Assembly (NCBI GenBank): GCA_903847975.1
Contig: CAINFC010000079.1
Span: 1 to 64,000, forward strand
DNA length: 64,000 nucleotides
Reading direction: 5' to 3'
Origin: an uncultured Acidobacteriota bacterium
Lineage (GTDB): Bacteria; Acidobacteriota; UBA6911; CAINFC01
Below, piece by piece: positions 39,248-48,166 of this stretch. The position numbers and the translations under genes were made by a program. Each line of letters starts with the position of its first letter. Position 1 is the first letter of the stretch. The notes under the pieces were generated by a model. It was given only the letters and a program-made list of their open reading frames with translations, ran no database searches and was not told the origin of the DNA.

Positions 39248-40480
39248 CTATCCCCACCAGGGCTCGCCTTCCGCGCGGTTGGCTTTCAGATAATCCTGGT
39301 TCAGATCGAGGCCCAGGCCGGGCAGGGTAGAGACCTTCATCCGGCCGTGGACGATGACCGGGGCGTTGCTGGCCGCTTCCCTGGCCTGATCCGAATTGCG
39401 CGTGCACTCCATCCAGGGGCTGTCGAAGTGGGCCGCGGTCCACTGCTGGGAGGCCATGTTCAGAAGCAGGCCGCTTACGTTGTGCAGGCAGACCGGGATG
39501 CGATACAGCGCCGCCATCTCGGCGATGATCCGCGTGCCGGTGATACCGCCGGAATTGATCAGGTCCGGCTGCAGGCAGTCCACGGCCTGGTTCTGCAAAA
39601 AAGGCAGGGCCTGATCGGCCAGTTCGATATTCTCTCCGGTCATGATCGGCAGTCTTGTGGAGCGTCGCAGGGCGAGCCACGATTCGGAAAAGAGCGGTGC
39701 AACGGGATCCTCGAAAAACAGGGGCCGGATGGGCTCCACCGCCTGGGCCACGCGGATGGCGCTGGCCACGTCCAGCTCGCAATGGCAATGAACGATGATG
39801 TCGATGTCCGGGCCGAGGGCTTCGCGCGCCAGGCTGTAGGCCTGCTCTACCTTGCGAATCTCGCGCGGCCCCAGGCTGGGAATGTACTCCTGCATGCGGG
39901 CGCCGAGCGCGTGATGGATGTCCACCTTGAAGGCCTTGAATCCCCGGGGGTCCTGTTTCAGCTCCTGCGCCCGTGCCTGCCACGCCTCGCGGCTGAGGAA
40001 GTCGCCGCCCGGGCAGTGGGAATAGAGCGGAATTTCGTCCCGGAAATTTCCGCCGAGCAGCCGGGAGACGGGTTTGCCGAGAATTTTCCCCGCCAGATCC
40101 CACAGGGCGATGTCGATGCCGCTCAGGACTCGCACCGGGCGCCCGCGCTGGGGAAAGGCGTAGAACAGGTTGTGAAAGTGAACCTGGATGGCCAGGGGAT
40201 CCTTTCCGATCAGGCCCAGGTGCGGCAGCCGTCCGCCCTCCAGGCCTTCGATCACTGCGCGGGCCAGCGGGCCGCTGGCGTTGCAGGGCCCGAAGCCGGA
40301 GATTCCGGCATCCGTATCGATCCGGATCATGGTGGCGCCCTGCCGGGGCTGCATGGCCTTTATGGCGGTAATTTTAATCCGGTCCTGCTCGGGAGCCGCC
40401 AGGGCCTCCAGGTGCTTCAGAAAAGAGGCGGCCGGGACCGCCAATGCCGCCTGGAGCATATTTCTTCGAGTGATTCTCAT
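39248..40480 (-). CDS. Enolase-superfamily (mandelate racemase/muconate lactonizing type) protein, exported
   Basis: 410 residues with a twin-arginine-like leader (MRITRRNMLQAALAVPAASF). Family signatures: FKAFKVDIHH at the end of a barrel strand (Lys acid/base region), LFFEDPVAP (metal-ligand Glu), IMTGENI (third metal ligand) and HNVSG near the C-terminus. Closest in character to sugar-acid dehydratases of the galactonate/rhamnonate type, which remove water from sugar acids. At the first metal-ligand position, where family members have an Asp at the end of a strand, this protein reads IIVHCHCELD, so His may replace Asp. Substrate unknown; its neighbour is a fucosidase and a rhamnosidase gene is 13 kb away, so deoxysugar acids are reasonable guesses. 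Confidence 0.82.
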   Translation of the reverse strand: MRITRRNMLQAALAVPAASFLKHLEALAAPEQDRIKITAIKAMQPRQGATMIRIDTDAGISGFGPCNASGPLARAVIEGLEGGRLPHLGLIGKDPLAIQVHFHNLFYAFPQRGRPVRVLSGIDIALWDLAGKILGKPVSRLLGGNFRDEIPLYSHCPGGDFLSREAWQARAQELKQDPRGFKAFKVDIHHALGARMQEYIPSLGPREIRKVEQAYSLAREALGPDIDIIVHCHCELDVASAIRVAQAVEPIRPLFFEDPVAPLFSESWLALRRSTRLPIMTGENIELADQALPFLQNQAVDCLQPDLINSGGITGTRIIAEMAALYRIPVCLHNVSGLLLNMASQQWTAAHFDSPWMECTRNSDQAREAASNAPVIVHGRMKVSTLPGLGLDLNQDYLKANRAEGEPWWG

Positions 40481-40596
40481 TATCTTTCCCTCTTGTTCGT
40501 TCTCCGGATCGCGGGTTTGTCCGGCCCCCGCCGCGTCGCAAAATAAGGGCCGTGGGGGGAGAGGCCGGCATGGTTCCCGGTCGGCGGGAGCTGCCG

Positions 40597-40863
40597 CTAT
40601 ACCCCTATGTTGACCAGGGCTTTGACGATTTCGTTGACCAGGCTGCTCGCCCGGGGGTGCTGGATCTCGAAGGCCTTGACCGTATCCCTCAATTCATCGA
40701 TGAGGGCGTGCCGTTCCTGGCTGCCCGGCGCAGCAGAGAGGTTCTCCTCGATTTTTTCCAGCAGCCGACGCATTTTTTCCCCGGCGACCGGGTGCGCCCC
40801 GCTCCATCGTTCGATCTCCTCGCGGAGTTCCGCCAGCGAGACCTTTATCTTGGTGTCCGGCAT
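40597..40863 (-). CDS. DUF4404-family small protein
   Basis: 88 residues from the ATG at 40863, where GAGGAG lies about 8 bases upstream; the frame extends further but without a better start. The sequence is helical and charged (LAELREEIERW, KMRRLLEKIEENL, HALIDELRDTVKAFEIQHP, LVNEIVKAL), the pattern of DUF4404 proteins, which are about 85-90 residues and of unknown function. No signal or membrane segment. Divergent from the SEC-C protein gene across a 162-base gap. Confidence 0.7.
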   Translation of the reverse strand: MPDTKIKVSLAELREEIERWSGAHPVAGEKMRRLLEKIEENLSAAPGSQERHALIDELRDTVKAFEIQHPRASSLVNEIVKALVNIGV

Positions 40864-41025
40864 GAAATTCTGCTCCTCAGGAATATGCGGCCAATCCTGA
40901 TGGTAAGTATAACACGGTTCCCCGCAAGGGAGCCGCAAAGCGAATACCTTTTCCGTTGTCCTGCGCGGAGGTTTGTGGTAGGCTGTGGCATTGGCGGCGA
41001 GGTGTTATCACAGGAAAGGAGCAGA

Positions 41026-42447
41026 ATGATCGGCAAGGTGGGTCGAAACGATCCGTGCCCCTGCGGCAGCGGACGAAAATACAAAAAATGCTGCATGGAA
41101 AAAAACCAGCGGATTTCCCTGGAGAGCGCCGGGGAAGAGCCACGGTTGACCCGGGAGGGCGAAGACGAATTCGAGGGGTGGGAGAAAGAGGACCGGGACG
41201 GTGGCTCCTCCCTGGATGAGGTCCTGGCAGGGGAGGACGCAGGGGAAATCGAAAGTCCTGCCGCGCCGGAAGACATCATGAACACGCATGGGCGGGTTTT
41301 TTTCCCCACGCCGGACCCCAACCTTCCCAAGCTGCCGGCGGGGGAGCAGTCTCTGGTCGATCAATGGTGCGAAGAGTCCGAGCCGTTGTTCCGGAATATG
41401 CAGGTGGATCCGCTGATCGCACATATTCTGAGCTTTTTGGAATCCCAGCCGAAGCTGTTTGTGCACCTGGGGCTGGAATTCGAAATGCTTTTCGAGATTG
41501 GCGCCGAGCTGGGGCGCCGCCGGGAGTGGAGCCGCTATGCCGAATTGCTTCGGCGCATTCGCCGGGAGTGTCCGGAGATGTACCAGCGCTCCTTTGCCTA
41601 CTATGAATGGGACCTGATCGTCGAAACGCTCGCCGAGGGAAGGGAAGAACCGCTCTCCGAATATTTTTCCTTTTTCCACCAGTATCCGGACAGCCAGCCG
41701 GATTATGCCGGCCGGGTGGCGGACCTTCTCGCCTGGGTGGGCCGGCAGGAGGAGCTCCTGGCTTTTATCCGCCCGATCGCTTATCCCATTTGGCATTCGC
41801 CGGACATTGGCAGCGGCTGGTTTCTTATTCGCTGGCTGGTGGTGGAAAAGTACCTGCCCTTTCTGGAGGGAGAAGCGGATCTGGACCGCGCCTCACGCGA
41901 CGTGTTTGTCGCCTTGCAACAGATGAAAATCGGAGGTCGCGTGGCGCAAAACCGGGACGAGGTCCGGCACCATCTGCAGGCCTGTCGCCAGACGCCGGAA
42001 TTTGTGGAGGCCGAAAAGCTCCGAAGCAAATCGGAACTGGTGCAGCACTATATCGATATCAACTGGAATTTCAGCGCCTATCTCCATCGCCGCCGGGGAT
42101 TTCCTTGGGTCCGATCCTTTTTTCTGGCGTATGAGCTGCATCAATACTGGATGGCCAAGCTCTCTCACGGGAAGCCCAAGGACATTTTCTGGTTGAAGGA
42201 GCGCACCTTGGATTCTTATATCGCCAGGAACTGCCGGGAACTGTTTTATATCGAGGGAGTCTCCATGGCCGCCCTGCTGGAGGCTGCCTGGCATTTTGCC
42301 GATTACCTGACGGAGCACTTCCGGCTCCCGCCGGAGGAGAGGGATCATTTTCATGCGGTCTGCCAAAACCTCTTCCGGCGGTGCCTGAAAGGTATGGACT
42401 CCACAGACCCGTTGCAGCGTTTGAGACCGCCGGGATTTGTACTATGA
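41026..42447 (+). CDS. SEC-C zinc-binding motif protein with large helical domain
   Basis: 473 residues from the ATG at 41026, preceded by AAAGGAG; a much longer open frame upstream is ignored because homology starts here. Residues 4-24 are a SEC-C motif (VGRNDPCPCGSGRKYKKCC), the zinc-binding tail known from SecA and many other proteins. An acidic linker follows, then about 390 mostly helical residues (SRYAELLRRIRRECPEMYQR, LVEALLEAAWHFADYL-like) that I do not recognise; the pattern resembles repeat-containing scaffold proteins. It overlaps the amidohydrolase gene by four bases (ATGA), so they are co-translated. Confidence 0.75.
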   Translation: MIGKVGRNDPCPCGSGRKYKKCCMEKNQRISLESAGEEPRLTREGEDEFEGWEKEDRDGGSSLDEVLAGEDAGEIESPAAPEDIMNTHGRVFFPTPDPNLPKLPAGEQSLVDQWCEESEPLFRNMQVDPLIAHILSFLESQPKLFVHLGLEFEMLFEIGAELGRRREWSRYAELLRRIRRECPEMYQRSFAYYEWDLIVETLAEGREEPLSEYFSFFHQYPDSQPDYAGRVADLLAWVGRQEELLAFIRPIAYPIWHSPDIGSGWFLIRWLVVEKYLPFLEGEADLDRASRDVFVALQQMKIGGRVAQNRDEVRHHLQACRQTPEFVEAEKLRSKSELVQHYIDINWNFSAYLHRRRGFPWVRSFFLAYELHQYWMAKLSHGKPKDIFWLKERTLDSYIARNCRELFYIEGVSMAALLEAAWHFADYLTEHFRLPPEERDHFHAVCQNLFRRCLKGMDSTDPLQRLRPPGFVL

Positions 42448-44189
42448 AAAGGATTTACCGATTTGCATGTGGCTGGCTTCTGCTGGCATGGGCGACGGGC
42501 CTCGGCGTCCTGCAGGCTGCCGAAGCCGATCTGATTTTACACCATGGCCGGATTGTGACCTCCGACCGGCAGTTCTCGATTCACCCGGCCATGGCCATCC
42601 GCGGGGAGCGCGTGGTGGCCGTGGGCAGCGACCAGGAAATTCTCCGCGGGAGGGGGCCGCACACCACGGTGGTCGACCTGGCGGGCAAAATGATTTTGCC
42701 GGGGCTGATCGACTCCCACACCCATCCGGCGGAGGCCGCCATGACCGAATTTGACCACCCCATCCCGGAAATGGAAACCATCGCCGACGTGCTGCGCTAT
42801 TTCCAGAGCCGGGCGGCGGTGGTTCCCGAGGGGCGCTGGCTGGTGCTGCAGCAGGTGTTCATCACCCGCCTCCGGGAGCAGCGCTACCCCACGCGGCAGG
42901 AGCTGGATCGGGCTGCCCCCCGCCACCCTGTGGTGTTTCGCACCGGCCCTGACGCCTCCCTGAACAGCCTGGCCTTGCAGCGCAGCGGGATCGACCGCAA
43001 CTTCCGGGTGACGGACGGCGGCAGCGGCTTTGCGGAAAAGGACCCCGGAACCGGCGAGCCAACCGGAATCCTGCGCAACTGCACCCGCTATGTAAAGATC
43101 GAGGAATCCGGGAAGGCGCCCTCGCCGGAAGACCGGGAAAGGCGCATGACCGAGCTTTTCCAGGACTACAATTCGGTCGGCCTGACCGGCATCTGCGACC
43201 GCGACACCTCCCCGGAGGACCTGGACCTCTACCGGCGGCTGCGCGACGGCAACCGGCTCCCGGTGCGGCTGAGCGCCCTGTGGCACATCGAATCCATCGG
43301 TCCGCTGGACGACATTTTGAAGCGCATCCGGCAGGTGGCCGCCGAGCCGCTTTTCCTGGAAAAAAACCCCGGGCTGCGGGTCCTGGGAATAAAAACCTAC
43401 CTGGACGGCGGCATGCTGACCGGCAGCGCCCTGATGCGCGAGCCGTGGGGAGTCAGCCGGATTTATGCCATCACCGATCCGCAGTACCGCGGCGTGCGGT
43501 TCATCCCCGCGGACCGGCTGGCGGCCATGGTTCGCACGGCGGTGGAATCCGGGCTGCAGTTCTCCGCCCACACCGTGGGGGACGGCGCGGTGCAGGCCCT
43601 GCTGGAGGCCTATGCCGAAGTCAACCGCACCATTCCCATCGCCCGCACCCGGCCTTGCATCTCGCACTCCAACTTCATGAGTCGCGAAGCGGTCGATCTT
43701 TTGCCGCGGCTGGGAGTTTCGGTAGATGTCCAGCCCGCCTGGCTTTATATGGATGCCCGTACCCTGGTATCCCATTTCGGCTACGATCGCCTGCGCTGGT
43801 TTCAGCCGCTGCGCAGCATCTTCGCCGCGGGAGGCGTGGCCGGCGGCGGATCGGATCACATGCAGAAGGTGGGCTCTCTGCGGTCCATCAATCCGTACAA
43901 TCCCTTCCTGGGCATGGCGACCGCCATCGGCCGCAAGGCGCGCTGGTATGCGGGGCCGCTGCATCCGGAAGAGGCCCTCAGCCGCGAGCAGGCCATCCGC
44001 ATGTACACTTCCTATAACGCCTGGCTGCTGTTCGCCGAAGGGGAGCTCGGCTCCCTGGAACCCGGCAAGCTGGCCGATTTCATCCTCCTGGATACCGATC
44101 TGCTCTCGTGCCCGGAAGACGACATCGCCCGCACCCGGGTTCTCGAAACCTACCTGGGCGGCAAGAGGGTCTATCGCCGGGCCCCGTAG
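42444..44189 (+). CDS. Secreted amidohydrolase (YtcJ-like, metal-dependent)
   Basis: 581 residues. The signal peptide is RIYRFACGWLLLAWATGLGVLQA. The amidohydrolase fold is marked by DLILHHGRIVTSD, MILPGLIDSHTHP (HxH metal ligands), the later His in FSAHTVGDGAVQ, His in ISHSNF, Asp in GGSDHM, and the end AEGELGSLEPGKLADFILLD. This is the architecture of YtcJ/exoenzyme-regulatory-AepA-type hydrolases acting on C-N bonds of unknown substrates. The start codon overlaps the SEC-C gene stop. A terminator follows. Confidence 0.88.
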   Translation: MKRIYRFACGWLLLAWATGLGVLQAAEADLILHHGRIVTSDRQFSIHPAMAIRGERVVAVGSDQEILRGRGPHTTVVDLAGKMILPGLIDSHTHPAEAAMTEFDHPIPEMETIADVLRYFQSRAAVVPEGRWLVLQQVFITRLREQRYPTRQELDRAAPRHPVVFRTGPDASLNSLALQRSGIDRNFRVTDGGSGFAEKDPGTGEPTGILRNCTRYVKIEESGKAPSPEDRERRMTELFQDYNSVGLTGICDRDTSPEDLDLYRRLRDGNRLPVRLSALWHIESIGPLDDILKRIRQVAAEPLFLEKNPGLRVLGIKTYLDGGMLTGSALMREPWGVSRIYAITDPQYRGVRFIPADRLAAMVRTAVESGLQFSAHTVGDGAVQALLEAYAEVNRTIPIARTRPCISHSNFMSREAVDLLPRLGVSVDVQPAWLYMDARTLVSHFGYDRLRWFQPLRSIFAAGGVAGGGSDHMQKVGSLRSINPYNPFLGMATAIGRKARWYAGPLHPEEALSREQAIRMYTSYNAWLLFAEGELGSLEPGKLADFILLDTDLLSCPEDDIARTRVLETYLGGKRVYRRAP

Positions 44190-44234
44190 GAATCCGGTCC
44201 GGATTGTCCCGCAATAGGTCCGGGGCTTTTTTTT
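44181..44234 (+). terminator. Probable Rho-independent terminator
   Basis: GCCCCG (44181-44186) pairs with CGGGGC (44221-44226), directly followed by T8 (44227-44234). An inner hairpin, AATCCGG/CCGGATT, fills part of the loop. It starts at the amidohydrolase stop codon. Confidence 0.6.
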
Positions 44235-44264
44235 ACATGGGGACGCCGTCCTGGTCCGGTGCGA

Positions 44265-45896
44265 TCAGCGCGGCGGAAGGCCGGCGGCCCAGGCGATGCC
44301 GCGGCGCAGCAGGGCGGAGGCCCCGGGAGTGGACAGCGCCTGGGAATCATGGCCCAGGACCGAATGGAATACTTTCCCTTTGCCGTATTCCAGGGTGAAG
44401 GCCATCGGGTAATCCTTGCCGTCCACCTGCGAGCGGGCCTTGGCCAGCACGTGGATCGGCCGGCTTCCGGTGAGGCAGGTATACAGCTCATCGACCACGG
44501 CAAAGGGCTCCAGGCCGCGGGTGATTGGATGTTCGGCGTCGGCGATTTCCACTTCAAACCGGCGGTAGGGGTCATGCCCGCGAAGCTTCGGATCCCAGGC
44601 TCTTCCGGCCAGCTCCGCGAATTCCGGCCAGTCCTGAAAGGCGCCGCAGGCGAAATGAAGCAGGGCGAGGCCCATTCCTTCTCGGACCCGCTGCTGCAGG
44701 CGCTGCCGTGCGGCGGCCGGGGGAGCAGGCTGCTCCCAGTTCATGAAGTGCAGGACGACGGCGTCGTATTTGTCCAACCCCTGGGAGTCGAGCATCCCGG
44801 GATCTTCCGTAACCGTCACCGCCATACGCGGGTCCTGCTCCAGGAAAGAGCGGACCACCGGGGCGGTCTGACGCCACAGGTGGCCGGGGTAATCCTGGCC
44901 GGTGACCAGCAGCAGCCGGCGGGGCGGCTCGCGACGGGCGGTTTGCGCCGCGACACTGTAGGCGTCGGAGAAAGCATGCCAGGATTCCAGCGCCTGACGG
45001 TCATCCAGTGCCGGCACCACCGACAGCCGGGCCACCGTGCGCCGCGTGGCGCCTCGGGGCAGATCGCGGCCGAACAGCGAAAAGTAGAGAGAGTAATGGG
45101 AGTCTTTTTCCTGGGGAGTAGCCACCGAGAGGCATTCCTCCGGCAGGGTCATAAAAAGAAGCGACAGGCCGCTTTGCGGGTCCCGGCGGATTCCCATCGG
45201 CAGGGCGAAGTCCGGGAGCATCGTCCACTCCACGGGATTGGGCGTATTTTTCCACCTTCCGTCGGTGATCATGGCCACGTCGGCGCGGGATCGGGGGGCC
45301 ATCTGCCAGTCGCCCAGGGATTTTTCCGCTGCCAGAAACGAGTCTCCTGCCGGCTTGCCCGGCGCAGCCCGGCAGTAGATGCGGGAAGAGAGGAAGGGGG
45401 CGGAAGTATAGGACGACAGAAAGGCCTCAAAGGCAGGCAGATCGGCCCGGGCGGTGGCGGTCAGTTCCATGTCCACCGTGGTCGGATTGATCCAGCGATA
45501 TACCGCCAGCAGGTCGACCGGACGCTCGTCGGTACCCTTCCATTCGATCCGGGCCGAACCGTTTTCCAGGACGCGGACCTCCGATGGGAAGTCGCGGATA
45601 TCCGGGAGGAAGCGGCGGCTGCCGGAGAACATCCGGTAGAGGTTGAGCAGGCCGGGGCTCTTGTCGAGACGCATTCCCGAAGGCACATACACCACTTCGG
45701 TGAGCCCGAGCGCTTTGCTCGCGGAGTGAAGCTTCCCCTTCAGCACCCCGGTGTCGAAGCCCAGCGAGCCGTCGGCCTGGGCGACAAAGGCCAGGCGCAC
45801 GGCCCGGGAGGCATCGGAAGCCTGGCCGCGAACCGGAGGCCAGCAGGAAGGAAGCAGGAACATCAGAAACAAAACGGCAGATCGGATTCGAATCAT
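44265..45896 (-). CDS. Secreted ThuA-domain protein
   Basis: 543 residues from the ATG at 45896; the longer open frame is the shadow of the upstream gene. Signal peptide MIRIRSAVLFLMFLLPSCWP. Residues about 25-310 are a beta-rich domain without a recognised family. Residues about 315-540 are ThuA-like (glutamine-amidotransferase-like fold): RLLLVTGQDYPGHLWRQTAP, DKYDAVVLHFMNWEQP, GMGLALLHFACGAFQDWPEF, HPITRGLEPFAVVDELYTCL, PMAFTLEYGKGKVFHSVLGH. ThuA proteins occur with sugar-utilisation genes; the biochemical role is poorly defined. Its start is 5 bases after the oxidoreductase stop: last gene of a four-gene operon. Confidence 0.8.
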   Translation of the reverse strand: MIRIRSAVLFLMFLLPSCWPPVRGQASDASRAVRLAFVAQADGSLGFDTGVLKGKLHSASKALGLTEVVYVPSGMRLDKSPGLLNLYRMFSGSRRFLPDIRDFPSEVRVLENGSARIEWKGTDERPVDLLAVYRWINPTTVDMELTATARADLPAFEAFLSSYTSAPFLSSRIYCRAAPGKPAGDSFLAAEKSLGDWQMAPRSRADVAMITDGRWKNTPNPVEWTMLPDFALPMGIRRDPQSGLSLLFMTLPEECLSVATPQEKDSHYSLYFSLFGRDLPRGATRRTVARLSVVPALDDRQALESWHAFSDAYSVAAQTARREPPRRLLLVTGQDYPGHLWRQTAPVVRSFLEQDPRMAVTVTEDPGMLDSQGLDKYDAVVLHFMNWEQPAPPAAARQRLQQRVREGMGLALLHFACGAFQDWPEFAELAGRAWDPKLRGHDPYRRFEVEIADAEHPITRGLEPFAVVDELYTCLTGSRPIHVLAKARSQVDGKDYPMAFTLEYGKGKVFHSVLGHDSQALSTPGASALLRRGIAWAAGLPPR

Positions 45897-45901
45897 CGGT
45901 A

Positions 45902-47227
45902 TCAGGTCCCAGGGAGAAGACGGGTTACACCGGGAACAGCGACGGGATAGAGCCCGTCCGCACCCGGCTTTACGGGAGGATCGGTGTCCGCGGTGCAGGT
46001 GCGCGGCTCGAAGGCGAAATCGGAATTGGCTGCCTTTTTCCAGCTGAACTGGCGGCCCGTATAGCAGGCGATCTGCCCGAGCACCGCCACCATGGTGCTG
46101 TTGGCCATGTGGTAGCCGCTGTTGACCGGCTTGCCGCTGCGGATGGCGGCGAAAAATGCGCGGTGTTCCTCCTTGTAGGGGGAGGGAGGCGGCCCGGAGT
46201 AGCTCCAGGGATTTTCGCCTTCGATTTTGGATTCCAGCAGGGAAGCGCGGCCCCGGGTTCCGAAAATGTAATCGGAAACGCCCTCGTGGCAACCCTTCTG
46301 CGTCCGGCAGAAGGCATAGAGGCGAACTCCGCTGGCATATTCATACACCACCGAATGGTGGTCGAACATGTCTCCGTACATCGGCCCGAAAGAAGCGGAG
46401 CGGCCGGCCAGGCCGTGGGCCTTGAGCGGCGGCTCCTCTTTCATCGCCCAGCAGGCCTTGTCGACGCTGTGCACCAGGGACTGGATCACGTCGTCGCCCG
46501 AAAGCCAGGAAAAGTGGTACCAGTTGCGGAACTGGTAATCCAGCTCGCTCCATCCGGGCTGGCGCTCCACCACGACGTACGGGGCCCGCAGAAAGTTGAC
46601 CTCCATGGAGACGATGTTGCCGATGGCCCCGTCGTGAATGCGCCTCATGGTTTCCCGGACGGCTACGTCGTACCGGTTATGCAGTCCGGAGAGCACGCTC
46701 AGCCCCTTAGCCTTGGCGATTTCGCATGCTTCCTGCGTGGCCCGGACGCCCACCGGGTCGATCCCGTGGGGTTTTTCCACGAAGACGTGCCTGCCGGCAT
46801 CGACGGCGGCCCGCAGATAGGCGGGGTGGAACTTGGAGGCGCAGGCCATCAGGACCACATCGCTCGCTTCGATCACCTGCCGGTAGCCCTCGAAGCCGGA
46901 GAACCGGTGGTTCTTGTCTACCCGGGCACGGTCCGGATGCTTTTCGGCAATTTTGGCCAGGGAGTTTTCGATCTTATCGGCAAAAACATCCGCCATGGCC
47001 ACCAGCTTGAGGCCCGGGTCGGCATCCAGGGCATCGATGGCCGCTCCCGTGCCCCGGTGCCCGCAGCCGATCAGTCCGATTTTCAGCGTGTCGCTGCCGG
47101 CGGCCCAGGCGCTCCGGCCGATCTCCGGAGAGGCCGCGGCGGCGGCCGACCATCCGGCGGAGGTTTTCAGAAAATGGCGGCGGGAAGCCGTCCCGGGGTA
47201 AGGTTCGTTTCGTTTCGTTTCCATCAT
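45902..47227 (-). CDS. Gfo/Idh/MocA-family oxidoreductase, twin-arginine exported
   Basis: 441 residues. The leader SRRHFLKTSAGWSAAAAA is a twin-arginine signal. The NAD(P)-binding Rossmann start is LKIGLIGCGHRGTGA, and the family motif is HVFVEKPHG with the catalytic Lys; NRYDVAVRETMRRIHDGAIG and NWYHFSWLSGDDVIQ match the secreted group known from planctomycetes and acidobacteria. AAGGAG lies before the paired ATG codons. The exported cofactor-bound enzyme could oxidise a glycoside or sugar ring hydroxyl. In the operon it stands between an isomerase-type barrel protein and a ThuA protein. Confidence 0.9.
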   Translation of the reverse strand: MMETKRNEPYPGTASRRHFLKTSAGWSAAAAASPEIGRSAWAAGSDTLKIGLIGCGHRGTGAAIDALDADPGLKLVAMADVFADKIENSLAKIAEKHPDRARVDKNHRFSGFEGYRQVIEASDVVLMACASKFHPAYLRAAVDAGRHVFVEKPHGIDPVGVRATQEACEIAKAKGLSVLSGLHNRYDVAVRETMRRIHDGAIGNIVSMEVNFLRAPYVVVERQPGWSELDYQFRNWYHFSWLSGDDVIQSLVHSVDKACWAMKEEPPLKAHGLAGRSASFGPMYGDMFDHHSVVYEYASGVRLYAFCRTQKGCHEGVSDYIFGTRGRASLLESKIEGENPWSYSGPPPSPYKEEHRAFFAAIRSGKPVNSGYHMANSTMVAVLGQIACYTGRQFSWKKAANSDFAFEPRTCTADTDPPVKPGADGLYPVAVPGVTRLLPGT

Positions 47228-47281
47228 TATATTTATCTCCTTGGTATGAGCGCTGGATCCATTGGCGGCGGCGGATACCGG

Positions 47282-48136
47282 TCAGGCCAGGCCGGCCAGG
47301 GTTTCGCGAACCCACTGCAGGGAACGCTCGATCATGGGGCCGCCCTGCCCTTCGCATTCCAGGCTGACCACCCCCCCGTAGCCGGCATCTTTCAGGACCT
47401 GCAGGCAGGCGCGGATGTTACCGGCATTGACTCCCTCCCCGAGCGCGCAATGGCTTACGGCGATGCCGGTCTGCTGCCCGCGTGTGGCTTCGGCCAGGGA
47501 GGGAGAAACGTCCTTGAGGTGCACGTGGCTAACCTTGCCTACAAACCTTTGCAGCATCTCCACCGGATCCCGGCCGGCGATGAAGGTGTTGCCGGTGTCG
47601 AAATTCAGCCGCAGCCAGGGACTGGGATCGAAACCCAGCATTTCCTCCAGGAAATCGGGGTGTGTGGTGAAGTGCCCGTGCGGCTCGATGTTCACGATAA
47701 TCTGGTGCGCTTCGGCCACCCGCAGGATCTGGCGATAGCAGCGACCCATGGAGTCCATGGCCTCCCGCTCGCTCCATTCCGCGGGGGCGTGCAGCCCGTC
47801 TGTGGTATCCACACAGGGACAGCCGGTCTGCGCTGCCCAGGCGATGGCCTTCATGACATAAGGCACTCCGCGAATCGGGCCCTCCTCTCCGGACAGGGGG
47901 AAGGCGGCATCCACCTGGGAAAAGCGGACCTGGTAACGGTCCATTTTATTCCGCAGAAGCCGGGGGTCTTCGTAAAGGGCCACGTGCGGCTGGTACCCCA
48001 GGCCGTGAATCCAGCTGACCCCGTCGATCAGCCCGCATTCGATGAAGGGCACCTTGTTCTCCCCGGCCCAGGCCAGGCAGCGCTCGAAGCTCCAGTAAGC
48101 CGAGTTGAAGGCATCCGTATGAAAACCGATATTCAT
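47282..48136 (-). CDS. Sugar phosphate isomerase/epimerase-type TIM barrel protein
   Basis: 284 residues, cytoplasmic (no signal). The fold is that of the xylose isomerase-like/AP endonuclease 2 family: MNIGFHTDAF, FIECGLIDGVSWIHG, IIVNIEPHGHFTTHP, LRLNFDTGNTFIAGRDP, VSHVHLKDVS, VVSLECEGQGG, giving the Glu, Asp/His and Glu metal ligands. GAGGAG precedes the ATG. Neighbours are a DUF1080 fusion protein upstream and a Gfo/Idh/MocA oxidoreductase downstream; such barrel proteins act as epimerases, isomerases or as lyases on 3-keto sugars in comparable clusters. Substrate not determinable. Confidence 0.85.
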   Translation of the reverse strand: MNIGFHTDAFNSAYWSFERCLAWAGENKVPFIECGLIDGVSWIHGLGYQPHVALYEDPRLLRNKMDRYQVRFSQVDAAFPLSGEEGPIRGVPYVMKAIAWAAQTGCPCVDTTDGLHAPAEWSEREAMDSMGRCYRQILRVAEAHQIIVNIEPHGHFTTHPDFLEEMLGFDPSPWLRLNFDTGNTFIAGRDPVEMLQRFVGKVSHVHLKDVSPSLAEATRGQQTGIAVSHCALGEGVNAGNIRACLQVLKDAGYGGVVSLECEGQGGPMIERSLQWVRETLAGLA

Positions 48137-48166
48137 TCTGAATCTCCTCGAGGCAACGAGGCCCGA

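Noticed and set aside
40552-41025. Upstream extension of the SEC-C protein frame
   Set aside because: It is antisense to the DUF4404 gene; the ATG at 41026 with AAAGGAG and immediate SEC-C homology is the better start.
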